NCBI GenBank assembly: GCA_022484685.1
Contig: JAKVKY010000002.1
Span: 1-64,000 of the forward strand
Source: Acidaminococcaceae bacterium
GTDB taxonomy: Bacteria; Bacillota; Negativicutes; Acidaminococcales; Acidaminococcaceae
Direction: 5' to 3'
DNA length: 64,000 nt
How positions within the stretch are numbered: position 1 is the stretch's first letter; each line of letters begins with the position of its first letter. Below are positions 1 to 8,012 of the stretch, one piece after another. Below the pieces are notes generated by a model, which searched no databases, was not told where the DNA came from, and saw only the letters and a program-made list of their open reading frames with translations. The position numbers and the translations under genes were made by a program.

Positions 1-1124
1 GTACGGCGGCGGAGATTGCCAGGGTGCCGGAGTCTATTACCGGCCAGTATCTGAGCGGGGCCAAGTTTATTCCCGTGCCCAAGCACCGCCGGCAGCCGGA
101 TGGACGCCAGCTGGTGATCCGGGGCGAAACCGGTAACAACTTAAAAAATATCGATGTGGCCATTCCCTTGGGAGTCTTTACGGTGGTGACCGGTGTCAGC
201 GGCAGCGGCAAATCCACCTTGATCAACGATATCTTGTACAACGCCCTGGCCTCCAAATTACACGGAGCCAGGCTGCGTCCTCTGCCTCATAAAACCATCG
301 AGGGCCTGGATAATATCGATAAGATTGTCAATATCGACCAGTCGCCTATCGGCAGGACGCCCCGTTCCAACCCGGCTACCTATACCGGGGTCTTCGATTT
401 TATCCGGGCGCTCTTTGCCAGGACCAACGAGGCCAAGGTGCGGGGCTATACCCAGGGCCGCTTCAGCTTTAACGTGAAGGGCGGCCGCTGCGAAGCCTGC
501 CGGGGTGACGGCGTCAATAAGATCGAGATGAACTTCTTGCCGGACGTGTACGTGCCCTGCGAGGTTTGCCACGGCGCCCGCTACAACCGGGATACCCTGG
601 AAGTCCATTATAAGGGCAAGAACATCGCCCAGGTCTTGGACATGACCGTCAGCGAAGCTCTGGTGTATTTCGAGAACCAGGAACGCATCCAGCGCAAGCT
701 GCAGGTCCTGGAAGACGTAGGTTTAGGTTACATCCGTCTGGGCCAGGCAGCTACCACTTTGTCCGGGGGCGAGGCCCAGCGCATCAAGCTGGCCACGGAG
801 CTGAGCAAACGGGGTACGGGCCGGACCATTTATCTGCTGGACGAACCTACCACCGGCCTGCATATTGCGGACGTGCATAAATTGTTAGGGGTCCTGCAGC
901 GGCTGGTGGAGGCCGGGGACACGGTAGTGGTTATCGAACACAACCTGGACGTGATCAAGTCGGCGGACTATCTGATCGACCTGGGACCGGAAGGCGGGGA
1001 CCAGGGCGGGACCGTGGTGGGCTGCGGCACGCCGGAAGCCCTGGCCAAGGTGCCGGCTTCTTACACGGGCCAGTACTTGAAGAAGATTTTAGCGGCGGCC
1101 AGGAAGAACAAGCAGTACGAATAA
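1..1124 (+). CDS. uvrA: UvrA, excinuclease ABC subunit A (C-terminal part, 5' truncated by window)
   Basis: This is the C-terminal ~374 residues of UvrA, the ATPase that scans DNA for bulky lesions and loads UvrB in nucleotide excision repair. The frame is open to the left edge, so the start lies outside the window; full UvrA is usually about 940 residues. Visible are the second Walker A (GVSGSGKST, about residue 57 counted from the GTG at 24), a zinc-finger pair CEAC...CEVC around 153-183, the ABC signature [15 protein letters not shown] and the Walker [11 protein letters not shown]. The gene ends about 80 bp before uvrC on the same strand, as in many Bacillota where uvrB, uvrA and uvrC cluster. 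The identification is secure; only the missing N-terminus is unknown. Confidence 0.97.
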   Translation, partial: TAAEIARVPESITGQYLSGAKFIPVPKHRRQPDGRQLVIRGETGNNLKNIDVAIPLGVFTVVTGVSGSGKSTLINDILYNALASKLHGARLRPLPHKTIEGLDNIDKIVNIDQSPIGRTPRSNPATYTGVFDFIRALFARTNEAKVRGYTQGRFSFNVKGGRCEACRGDGVNKIEMNFLPDVYVPCEVCHGARYNRDTLEVHYKGKNIAQVLDMTVSEALVYFENQERIQRKLQVLEDVGLGYIRLGQAATTLSGGEAQRIKLATELSKRGTGRTIYLLDEPTTGLHIADVHKLLGVLQRLVEAGDTVVVIEHNLDVIKSADYLIDLGPEGGDQGGTVVGCGTPEALAKVPASYTGQYLKKILAAARKNKQYE

Positions 1125-1205
1125 ACAGCGGTGCGGCCTTGTCGGCAGCAAGAAATTTGGGGCTGACACCAGGCCGGACCTGGGCCGGATGAATGTGGTG
1201 AGCTT

Positions 1206-3032
1206 ATGAACGAACAGATTGCGACAACTTTAAAGATGCTGCCGGAGAAATCGGGGGTCTACATCATGCACGACGTGACGGACCGGGTAATCTATGTGGG
1301 TAAGGCCGTGATCTTGAAGAACCGGGTGCGCAGCTATTTCCGGGAATCCGGCCAGCATTCGGTGAAGGTCCAGGCCCTGGTTTCCCATGTGGAACGCATC
1401 GAGACCATTGTCACGGACAGCGAGATCGAGGCCCTCATCTTAGAGTGCAACCTGATCAAGAAATATCGCCCCCGCTACAACATCATGCTCAAGGACGATA
1501 AGACCTATCCTTATCTGAAAGTAACTTTGCAGGAGGATTTTCCCAGGCTCTTTGTGACCCGCCGGGTCCTGAAGGACGGGGCGGCTTACTACGGCCCCTA
1601 CGCCGATGTGGGGGCTATGCACGCCACGGTAAAATTGCTGCGGGGCATGTTCCCTATCCGGAAATGCCGGACCATGAATCCGGACCGGCCCTGTCTGCAG
1701 TACCATATTAAGCGCTGCCTGGCTCCCTGCGCCGGTTATATTTCCAAGGAAGCCTACCGCCGCATGGTGGACAATATCTGTCTGGTCCTGGACGGTAAGA
1801 CGGCGGATTTAAAACACAGTTTGAAAGCACAGATGCAGCAGGCGGCAGAGACGCTGGATTTTGAAAATGCCGCCCGGCTGCGGGACCAGCTGCAGGCAGT
1901 AGAACGGCTGGACGAGCAACAGAAAGCGGTGCTGGCTGCCGGGGATATGGATATCGTGGGCTATGCGGCGGATAATTTCAGCGTCTGCCTGCAGTTATTC
2001 TTTGTCCGGGCCGGGAAACTCATCGGCCGCAAGGAATTCTTCCTGCCCGTAGGCGATCCAGAACCGGAAGTGGTAGCCGCCTTTGTGAAACAATATTATT
2101 ATCAGGATGAGGTCTTTATCCCTAAGGAAATTTTGCTGTCATCCTTACCCGAGGCCGGGGAAGCCGAAGTGCTGACGGAATGGCTGACGGCCAAGGCCGG
2201 GCATAAGGTGGAGTTACTACAGCCCCAGCGCGGGGATAAGGCTAAGTTATTAAAGCTGGCCTGCGAGAACGCCCTGAAACTGATCCAGGAAAAGGAACGC
2301 ATCGGCCAGCTGCAGCAGGAAAGCAACCTGCAGGCGGCGGAAGATTTGCAGCAGGCCATCGGGGTCAGCCACCCGCTGGAGCGGATGGAATGTTTTGATA
2401 TTTCCCATACCCAGGGGGCGGAGACGGTGGCTTCCATGGTGGTCTTTAAGGACGGCGCTCCCAGCAAGAGCGACTACCGCCGTTTTAAACTTTTATCCAC
2501 GGAAGGCAAGCCCGATGACTTTAAGTCTATGCAGGAAGTGGTGTACCGCCGCTACAGCAAATATGAGAACCTGCCCAGCCTGGTGGTCATCGATGGCGGC
2601 AAAGGCCAGCTCAGCAGCGCCCTGGAAGTTATCCGTGGTCTGGGACTGGCGGAACTGCCGGTCATCGGTCTGGCCAAGCGGGAAGAAGAAATTTTCCTGG
2701 AAGGACGCAGCGACAGCATCATGCTGGACAAGGAATCCGCGGCCCTGCATCTTATCCAGCGCATCCGGGATGAGGCCCATCGTTTTGCCATTACCTATCA
2801 CCGCAAGCTGCGGGGCAAGCGCAACCTGGTATCCATCCTGGACCATGTGGAAGGCATCGGTCCCAAGCGCCGGCAGGCCCTGTGGCAGCATTTTACTTCC
2901 CTGGACGCCATGAAGGCGGCCACGGTGGCAGAACTGGCGGCGGTGGAGGGTATGAACATTGCCGCTGCGGAAAAACTGGCGGCGTTCTTTGCCGCGGATG
3001 TGGCGGGGAAAAAAGCCCGTATGGATAAATAA
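1206..3032 (+). CDS. uvrC: UvrC, excinuclease ABC subunit C
   Basis: UvrC makes the 3' and 5' incisions around a UvrB-marked lesion. The 608-residue length is typical. In order: a GIY-YIG nuclease domain (SGVYIM...VIYVGKA, residues 16-34), a cysteine-bearing linker (CLQYHIKRCLAPC), a UVR motif near 200-235 (FENAARLRDQL) that contacts UvrB, the RNase H-like C-terminal nuclease with DISHTQGAETVASMVVF and VIDGGKGQL, and paired helix-hairpin-helix motifs at about 545-605 (VEGIGPKRRQALWQHF). The ATG at 1206 has only a weak purine-rich stretch before it (GTGGTGAGCTT), which suggests modest translation or coupling to the upstream uvrA message. No frameshift or missing motif is seen. Confidence 0.97.
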   Translation: MNEQIATTLKMLPEKSGVYIMHDVTDRVIYVGKAVILKNRVRSYFRESGQHSVKVQALVSHVERIETIVTDSEIEALILECNLIKKYRPRYNIMLKDDKTYPYLKVTLQEDFPRLFVTRRVLKDGAAYYGPYADVGAMHATVKLLRGMFPIRKCRTMNPDRPCLQYHIKRCLAPCAGYISKEAYRRMVDNICLVLDGKTADLKHSLKAQMQQAAETLDFENAARLRDQLQAVERLDEQQKAVLAAGDMDIVGYAADNFSVCLQLFFVRAGKLIGRKEFFLPVGDPEPEVVAAFVKQYYYQDEVFIPKEILLSSLPEAGEAEVLTEWLTAKAGHKVELLQPQRGDKAKLLKLACENALKLIQEKERIGQLQQESNLQAAEDLQQAIGVSHPLERMECFDISHTQGAETVASMVVFKDGAPSKSDYRRFKLLSTEGKPDDFKSMQEVVYRRYSKYENLPSLVVIDGGKGQLSSALEVIRGLGLAELPVIGLAKREEEIFLEGRSDSIMLDKESAALHLIQRIRDEAHRFAITYHRKLRGKRNLVSILDHVEGIGPKRRQALWQHFTSLDAMKAATVAELAAVEGMNIAAAEKLAAFFAADVAGKKARMDK

Positions 3033-3168
3033 GCGGGCGGGGAAAGATTAGCAGGGATAAATAATTAAAAGTCAGAAACGGGCCGGGAAGCCGGAGGAGT
3101 TTCCGGTGCCAGACGTCCTGACTTATGGTATAATCGAAAATATTACTAGTGAAAGAAGGCAACCCACA

Positions 3169-3972
3169 TTGGCCATTAAATTGATAGCCCTGGATTTGGA
3201 TGATACGCTTTTAAACAGTAACTTTGAGATCTCGGAACGCAATGCGGCAGCAATCCATCACGCACAGGCGGCTGGTATTATCGTCATGATCGCCACCGGG
3301 CGGATGTTCAACAGCGCGAAGAAGTTTGCGGATTTTCTGGACCTGGATTTACCCATGGTGACCTATAACGGCGCCCTGGTTAAAGGCAGCCGTTCCCAGA
3401 AGATTTACGCGGAGCAGCCGATAAAACTGGCTACGGCCCTGGAACTGTTAGCTTACTGCAAGGAACGTGGTTATTATATCCAGGCTTACCAGGGGGAGCA
3501 GTTGCTGGTGAAGGAAAACAACGCTTTTTCCCGGCGCTATACGGAAATTTCCGGGATACCGGCCACGCCGGTGGGGGAGGAACTCTATCACATCAAGAAG
3601 GCTCCCTACAAACTCCTGATGATGACCAGGCCGGAAGAATTTGACCGGACCTGGAAGGATGTAGAAAAAAACTTTGCCGGTAAGGTGGACGTCACCAGTT
3701 CCAAGGATAATTTCCTGGAGCTGATGGAGCCGGGTGTCAATAAATGGCATGCTGTCCAGGCCGTGGCGCAGTTGTACCGGATCAGGCCGGAGGAAATCAT
3801 GTGCATCGGCGACAGCAACAACGACCTGGTGATGATTAAGAATGCGGGTCTGGGCGTAGCCATGGGCAATGCCAAGGACCGCGTGCGCCAGGCAGCCAAG
3901 CTGGTGACGGCCAGCAATAATGAAGACGGCGTGGCGTTGGCCATTGAAACCGTCTTGCAGGCTAAACAGTAA
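3169..3972 (+). CDS. Cof-type HAD-IIB phosphatase
   Basis: A cytoplasmic HAD-superfamily phosphatase of the Cof/YidA type, which dephosphorylates sugar phosphates or related small metabolites; the substrate cannot be told from sequence. Motif I is LDLDDTLLNSN near the N-terminus, motif II ATGR, motif III lysine in the KAPYKLL region, and motif IV GDSNNDLVMI, with the C2B cap between motifs II and III. I place the start at TTG 3169, giving 267 residues, the family norm. A GAAAGAAGG stretch lies 9-18 nt before it, and a TATAAT at 3128-3133 would begin transcription inside any longer N-terminal extension. The open frame runs back to 3106 but that part has no family match. Confidence 0.85.
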   Translation: MAIKLIALDLDDTLLNSNFEISERNAAAIHHAQAAGIIVMIATGRMFNSAKKFADFLDLDLPMVTYNGALVKGSRSQKIYAEQPIKLATALELLAYCKERGYYIQAYQGEQLLVKENNAFSRRYTEISGIPATPVGEELYHIKKAPYKLLMMTRPEEFDRTWKDVEKNFAGKVDVTSSKDNFLELMEPGVNKWHAVQAVAQLYRIRPEEIMCIGDSNNDLVMIKNAGLGVAMGNAKDRVRQAAKLVTASNNEDGVALAIETVLQAKQ

Positions 3973-4050
3973 GGAGAGCCTGCGCCAGCAACAGTCTGCC
4001 TGAAAATTAGCACGCACTAAAATTAAGTTAGAGATAAGTTTACAAAATAA

Positions 4051-4102
4051 AACCCTCCCAGCGCAGCACTGAGGGTGCCGCCTGCGAGGGTTGTTTTTTG
4101 TG
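4051..4102. terminator. Bidirectional rho-independent terminator
   Basis: AACCCTC and GAGGGTT arms flank a GC-rich interior and are followed by GTTTTTT on the plus strand and by TTTTATTTT on the minus strand. It sits between two convergent genes, the HAD phosphatase and the dioxygenase. Confidence 0.8.
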
Positions 4103-4140
4103 CTGCCGCCGGCCCAAGGTGCCGGCCGTAGTCATAAGTT

Positions 4141-4923
4141 TTAGGCCTGGTCTGTAAATAAGTACGAGGTCATGGACATGGAACCCAGTTCCCGGTACTC
4201 GTTCCAGACGGTAACTTTCTCTGAGGGAGTGGCGGCGCCCAGGGCGGCCAGCAGCGGGTAATAATGTTCGGGGGTGGGGACGGCTTTAGCCGCGCCGGGC
4301 AGTTTTGTGAACTGCACCGGGGTCTGGAAGTCGCCGGCCAGGATGGCGTCACGAATGGCGGCGTCGAAAGTGTCGGCCCAGGGATAACCGTTCTCCACGC
4401 CCCAGCCAACTTCCCGCAGGTTGTGGACCACGTTGCCGCTGGCCACGATGAGGGCGCCTTCGCGCCGCAGCGGCGCCAGGTGTTGGCCTAAGCTGAACAT
4501 GGCGGCCGGGCCGGCGCTGATATCGGTGCTGACCATGACCACCGGGATGTCGGCCGCCGGGAACAGGTTGCTTAAAACGCTCCATACGCCGTGGTCGATG
4601 CCCCAGTCGTTATTGGCGGCGCTGCCGGGAACTAAATCCAGGATGCGTTTAGCAGCAGCCGGCGCGCCTGCCGGTTCGTAGTGGATGCGGTACAGTGCTT
4701 CCGGGAAACCGTACATATCGTTAATTTGCGGATTGGTGGCGCTGTCCCGGACCAGGATGCCTTGGGTGGCCCAGTGGGCGGATACGGCGATGATCACCCG
4801 GGGCCTGGGTAAAGCCGGTCCCATTTTTTGCCAGCCCGTCCGGGCTCTATTGGTTCCGATGGCGTTCATGGGGGAACCGTGGCCGGTAAAAATCACCGGC
4901 AGTTTTTTCGTTGTTGTGTGCAT
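4141..4923 (-). CDS. ygiD: YgiD/LigB-type extradiol ring-cleavage dioxygenase (4,5-DOPA dioxygenase family)
   Basis: A class III extradiol dioxygenase (LigB/DODA family). Characterised relatives such as E. coli YgiD open catechol rings with a single Fe(II) or Zn(II) site and molecular oxygen; the physiological substrate is usually unknown. Seen here: the N-terminal metal motif FTGHGSPM, VSAHWAT, DHGVWSVL and the late motif ASGNVVHNLREV followed by TPEHYYPLL. Start: the ATG at 4923 has CAGGAGT eight bases upstream, so the eight-residue extension to 4944 is unlikely. The protein is 260 residues, normal for YgiD. It is divergent from an HxlR-type regulator, a pairing typical of redox or electrophile response genes. 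An oxygen-using enzyme in an apparently anaerobic genome may serve in quinone or aromatic detoxification. Confidence 0.85.
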   Translation of the reverse strand: MHTTTKKLPVIFTGHGSPMNAIGTNRARTGWQKMGPALPRPRVIIAVSAHWATQGILVRDSATNPQINDMYGFPEALYRIHYEPAGAPAAAKRILDLVPGSAANNDWGIDHGVWSVLSNLFPAADIPVVMVSTDISAGPAAMFSLGQHLAPLRREGALIVASGNVVHNLREVGWGVENGYPWADTFDAAIRDAILAGDFQTPVQFTKLPGAAKAVPTPEHYYPLLAALGAATPSEKVTVWNEYRELGSMSMTSYLFTDQA

Positions 4924-4971
4924 GTTGTTACTCCTGTCTACCAAGTGGCGATGAAATTACTTGATGGATGT

Positions 4972-5000
4972 ATTATAACCTGCTATAATTTATTTTGTAA
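4972..5000 (-). promoter_or_regulatory. Promoter of ygiD with a symmetric -10 box
   Basis: On the minus strand TTACAA (4995-5000), 17 bp, TATAAT (4972-4977). A second TATAAT on the plus strand at 4984-4989 makes an inverted pair ATTATA-N6-TATAAT, so a divergent promoter towards the HxlR gene may overlap here. Confidence 0.6.
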
Positions 5001-5163
5001 AGAAGGCACTTTGTTTATATATTATTACGTTAATTAAAGCAGCTTTATTTTTTAAAGTAATAGCCGTGCCGGTCCCAATATTTGCAGCTGCGCCAGTTGC
5101 CGGCAGGCTTAGTCAGACTTAACGTAAGACCTGCAAAATAGTTTAGCAAAGGGAGTGGCAATT

Positions 5164-5499
5164 ATGCCGAAGGAAAAACTTAAGGCCATGCCTGCCTACG
5201 ATGCCGTGTGTCTGCGCAGCATCCGGGGCGTGATGGAGGTCTTCGCCGGGAAGTGGTCCTTCCTGGTGCTGGAACAACTGCATCTGGGGACCATGCGCTT
5301 TCACGAATTAAGCAAGGCGCTGGCCATCAGCACCAAATCTTTGACGGATACCTTGCGTCATCTGGAAGCCTGCGGTATCATCCGGCGGGATGTGAAACCC
5401 ACCGTGCCCGTGACGGTTACGTATTCCCTGACAGAAAAGGGCAGGGCTTTTGACAGCGTCCTCCTGGCCATGAAAAGCTGGGGCAACACCTGGTTGTAA
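5164..5499 (+). CDS. HxlR-family winged-helix transcriptional regulator
   Basis: A 111-residue DNA-binding protein of the HxlR family. These regulators often sense electrophiles or oxidants through a cysteine near the N-terminus and control a divergently transcribed enzyme gene. The family pattern is clear: an N-terminal Cys (AVCLRSI), GVMEVFAGKWSFLVLEQL, then MRFHELSKAL...STKSLTDTLRHLEACGII as the helix-turn-helix, and a winged region ending in YSLTEKGRAF. I chose ATG 5164 because AAGGGAG lies about eight bases before it; GTG 5155 is too close to that site. The likely target is the divergent ygiD and its own gene. Confidence 0.88.
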   Translation: MPKEKLKAMPAYDAVCLRSIRGVMEVFAGKWSFLVLEQLHLGTMRFHELSKALAISTKSLTDTLRHLEACGIIRRDVKPTVPVTVTYSLTEKGRAFDSVLLAMKSWGNTWL

Positions 5500-5561
5500 C
5501 CGGGCTGCTAAAGGAAGCTTTGTCCGCAGTGAACTTAAAATTAAAACTAAACAATGAGAAT

Positions 5562-5597
5562 ATTCCTGGTGTCCTGCCTGACGCCGGGAATTTTTTT
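5562..5597 (+). terminator. Rho-independent terminator after the HxlR gene
   Basis: ATTCCtGG ... CCgGGAAT arms followed directly by TTTTTTT; it separates the regulator from bioB. Confidence 0.75.
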
Positions 5598-5629
5598 GCC
5601 AAAATCGTTAACTTATTAACAAAAATTGG

Positions 5630-5658
5630 TTGACTTATGCCGCTGCTTGCACTATAAT
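5630..5658 (+). promoter_or_regulatory. Sigma-A promoter of bioB
   Basis: TTGACT (5630-5635), 17 bp spacer, TATAAT (5653-5658). A near-consensus promoter, predicting transcription start at about 5665. Confidence 0.85.
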
Positions 5659-5664
5659 CTAAGT

Positions 5665-5692
5665 GTTAACCGGAAACTTTAAAACAGTTAAC
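5665..5692 (+). promoter_or_regulatory. Candidate BirA (biotin repressor) operator
   Basis: GTTAAC, 16 bp, GTTAAC, placed over and just after the predicted transcription start of bioB. BirA operators of Bacillota have the form TTGTTAACC-N14/15-GGTTAACAA; the half-site spacing agrees, and the outer bases agree only partly. With bioB as the downstream gene, repression by biotin-bound BirA is the best reading. Confidence 0.7.
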
Positions 5693-5725
5693 GCCAAAAA
5701 TTTAACGCAAGAGGAGCGTAACATA

Positions 5726-6709
5726 ATGATTATCGAACTGGGAGAAAAAGTTTTAAACGGCGGCGAGATCACCAAGGCCGAAGCAGAGCAACTGATCAAT
5801 GTCAGCGACAGCGATACCATGCTGCTGCTGGCTATGGCGGATAAGATCCGGGACAAGTTTAACGGGCCGGCGGTAGACTGCTGCGCCATCATCAACGCCC
5901 GCAGCGGCCGCTGCTCAGAAAATTGCAAGTTCTGTGCCCAGTCCGCGCATTATCATACAGGTGTGAAAGAATACCCACTGCTGTCCGAGGATGAGATGGT
6001 AGCGGCAGCGAAGAAAGCCAAGGCGGCCGGCGCCGTACGTTTTTCCATCGTCACCAGCGGCCGCGGTCAAAGCGAAGAAGCGGATTTTGAACGCATCTGC
6101 GCCACGCTGAAACGTATCAAGAAAGAAGTAGGCATCGAAGTTTGCTGTTCCCTGGGTCTCTTAACCCTGGAGCAGGCTTATAAATTAAAAGAGGCGGGCG
6201 CCACCAGGTTCCACAGTAACATCGAAACCGCGCCCAGCTATTTCCCCAAACTCTGTACCACCCATAATTATCAGGATAAGATGGGCGCCATCCACAATGC
6301 CAAGAAGGCCGGCCTGCGCGTGTGCAGCGGCGGCATCTTCGGTTTGGGTGAGACCGCGGAGCAGCGGGTGGAGATGGCCTTTGAATTAAAGCGCCTGGAA
6401 ATTGATTCCATCCCACTGAACATGTTGAATCCTATCCCGGGTACGCCTTTTGAACATAACAAACCTTTGACCCCGCTGGAAATTTTACGGACTTTCGCCG
6501 TCTTCCGCTTTGTCCTGCCCCATGCGTTGATCAGGACGGCCGGCGGCCGGGAAGTTAACCTGCGGGACCTGCAGTGCCTGGCCCTGAACGGCGGCCTGAA
6601 CGGCATCATGGTGGGCGGGTATCTGACCACCGGCGGCCGCAGCCCCGAGATGGATAAAAAGATGATCAGGGACCTGGGACGCACGGTTACCCAACCGGTT
6701 TTAAACTAA
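5726..6709 (+). CDS. bioB: Biotin synthase
   Basis: BioB is a radical-SAM enzyme that inserts sulfur into dethiobiotin, the last step of biotin synthesis. The SAM-binding [4Fe-4S] motif is at C63, C67, C70 (SGRCSENCKFCAQ), followed by YPLLSEDEMV, the GARxxSxN-type NIET region and the C-terminal part MVGGYLTTGGR. The 327-residue length matches the family. The ATG at 5726 is preceded by GAGGAG at 5711-5716; an open frame from 5663 would begin at the transcription start and lacks a ribosome site. No other biotin gene is adjacent, so the cell may take up dethiobiotin or carry bioA/D/F elsewhere. Confidence 0.96.
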   Translation: MIIELGEKVLNGGEITKAEAEQLINVSDSDTMLLLAMADKIRDKFNGPAVDCCAIINARSGRCSENCKFCAQSAHYHTGVKEYPLLSEDEMVAAAKKAKAAGAVRFSIVTSGRGQSEEADFERICATLKRIKKEVGIEVCCSLGLLTLEQAYKLKEAGATRFHSNIETAPSYFPKLCTTHNYQDKMGAIHNAKKAGLRVCSGGIFGLGETAEQRVEMAFELKRLEIDSIPLNMLNPIPGTPFEHNKPLTPLEILRTFAVFRFVLPHALIRTAGGREVNLRDLQCLALNGGLNGIMVGGYLTTGGRSPEMDKKMIRDLGRTVTQPVLN

Positions 6710-6722
6710 GCCTTCTATGTTC

Positions 6723-6825
6723 CCGGCTCCGTGGTTAAGTTTACGGGGCCGGCTTATTTTAGTCACAAGTCAGCAGATTTTACTTTGGACATGAATCCCC
6801 CAAAGTAAGGCTGCTGACTTTTTTT
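6723..6825 (+). terminator. Two consecutive terminator hairpins after bioB
   Basis: First CCGGCtCCGT/ACGGgGCCGG with a T-rich tail (6723-6760). Then AAGTCAGCAG/CTGCTGACTT with an inner ACTTTGG/CCAAAGT stem and a run of T (6767-6825). The second is a strong, long stem of about 50 nt. Confidence 0.8.
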
Positions 6826-6854
6826 GCATATTTTAGATAGTTTTGTGCTATAAT
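6824..6854 (+). promoter_or_regulatory. Promoter of the GTPase pair (extended -10)
   Basis: TGC-TATAAT at 6846-6854 with TTGCAT 19 bp upstream. The long spacer and the TG extension suggest an extended -10 promoter. Confidence 0.55.
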
Positions 6855-6890
6855 ACACCTAGGTATGTAAATTAATGAGGAGGATTTAAG

Positions 6891-8003
6891 ATGGCCGACG
6901 AAAAAATGCAGGCTTTATTTGACAAGATTGGCAGCTTTAATTATGAAGATACATTAAAGAAGATCCTCCAGTCCATCAAGAAACCTAATATCCTGGTGTG
7001 CGGCGGTACCGGCGTGGGCAAGAGCAGCCTCATCAACTATGTCTTTGGCAAGGATGTGGCCCAGGTGGGCGAAGGTACGGCGGTGACGGCGGAGATTCGC
7101 CGCTACGCTTCCGAGACGGCGTCCATCGTGTTGTATGATACCATCGGCTACGAGATTGGCGCGGCCAAGCAGCAGGAATTTTATGAAAAAGTAGTACAGT
7201 TCGTTAAGGACCGCAACGCCTTAAGCGAGGTTGCGGACCATATCCATCTCATCTGGTACTGCATCAGCGCGGCGAATAAAAGGGTGACCGATATGGATAT
7301 TGCCGCCATCCGTACTTTTGCCGAGACTACCAAGATTTGCGTGGCCCTGACCCAGGCGGACAGCACCACGGCGGCGGAGCTGCGCCAGATGGAGCAGGTG
7401 CTCCAGGAACAACTGCCCCATACCCCGTATTTCGTGGTCAGCGTGGATACGCGCATGCCCAGGGAACTGGTAGGCTGGGATAAGCTGGTCCAGTGGTCCA
7501 TGAACAACCTGGATTCCGGGCTGCGGCTGGCTTTTGCCCAGGCTTTGGGACAGGAGCTGGATGTGAAGAAGGCTCAGGCGGATACCATTATCAAAAGATA
7601 TATGCTGGCGGCGGCCGGCGCTGTGGCTTCGCCGCTCCCCATGACGGATTCGGCGGCGCTGATCGCTTTGCAGACCACCATGGCTACCCATATCTTTAAC
7701 TACTGGGGCATCGATAAGACTAATGATAAGATCAAAGAAGTGTTCGTGAACGTGGTGGTGGCCAACATGGGCCGCATGGTTTCCCGGACGCTGCTGAAAT
7801 TTATCCCCGGCGTGGGCACCATTACTTCCCTGATCGTCAACGGCAGCGTGGCCACTTCCTTCACCTATGCTTTCGGCATGGCGTTAAACGAGATCTGCTA
7901 CCACATGGCCCAAAGGTTGGCCGCCGGCGAGCAGGTTAATCCTGAGACCATGCTGACCGTGGACTTTATCCTGAAGACGGTGGAAAAATATTATAAACAC
8001 TAA
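6891..8003 (+). CDS. Era/dynamin-like GTPase with C-terminal DUF697-like membrane domain
   Basis: A 370-residue P-loop GTPase. G1 is GGTGVGKSS (38-46), G3 DTIGYE (83-88), and G4 TQAD (154-157) replaces the usual NKxD. The stretch at about 225-355 is hydrophobic and helical with Gly/Ala-rich turns (AAAGAVASPLPMTD, FIPGVGTITSLIVNGSVATSF), the pattern of DUF697, which is found on membrane-associated bacterial GTPases. A role in membrane stress or remodelling is inference; no substrate is known. Strong ribosome site GAGGAGG before ATG 6891. It is followed after nine bases by a second GTPase, so the two are almost surely co-transcribed and may form a heteromeric pair. Confidence 0.8.
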   Translation: MADEKMQALFDKIGSFNYEDTLKKILQSIKKPNILVCGGTGVGKSSLINYVFGKDVAQVGEGTAVTAEIRRYASETASIVLYDTIGYEIGAAKQQEFYEKVVQFVKDRNALSEVADHIHLIWYCISAANKRVTDMDIAAIRTFAETTKICVALTQADSTTAAELRQMEQVLQEQLPHTPYFVVSVDTRMPRELVGWDKLVQWSMNNLDSGLRLAFAQALGQELDVKKAQADTIIKRYMLAAAGAVASPLPMTDSAALIALQTTMATHIFNYWGIDKTNDKIKEVFVNVVVANMGRMVSRTLLKFIPGVGTITSLIVNGSVATSFTYAFGMALNEICYHMAQRLAAGEQVNPETMLTVDFILKTVEKYYKH

Positions 8004-8012
8004 GAGGTGCCC

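Noticed and set aside
2395-2913. 172-codon open frame on the plus strand inside uvrC
   Set aside because: It is a GC-driven shadow in another frame of a well-conserved gene, with no recognisable motif.
3106-3168. N-terminal extension of the HAD phosphatase
   Set aside because: It contains the likely -10 box of the gene and does not match the family.
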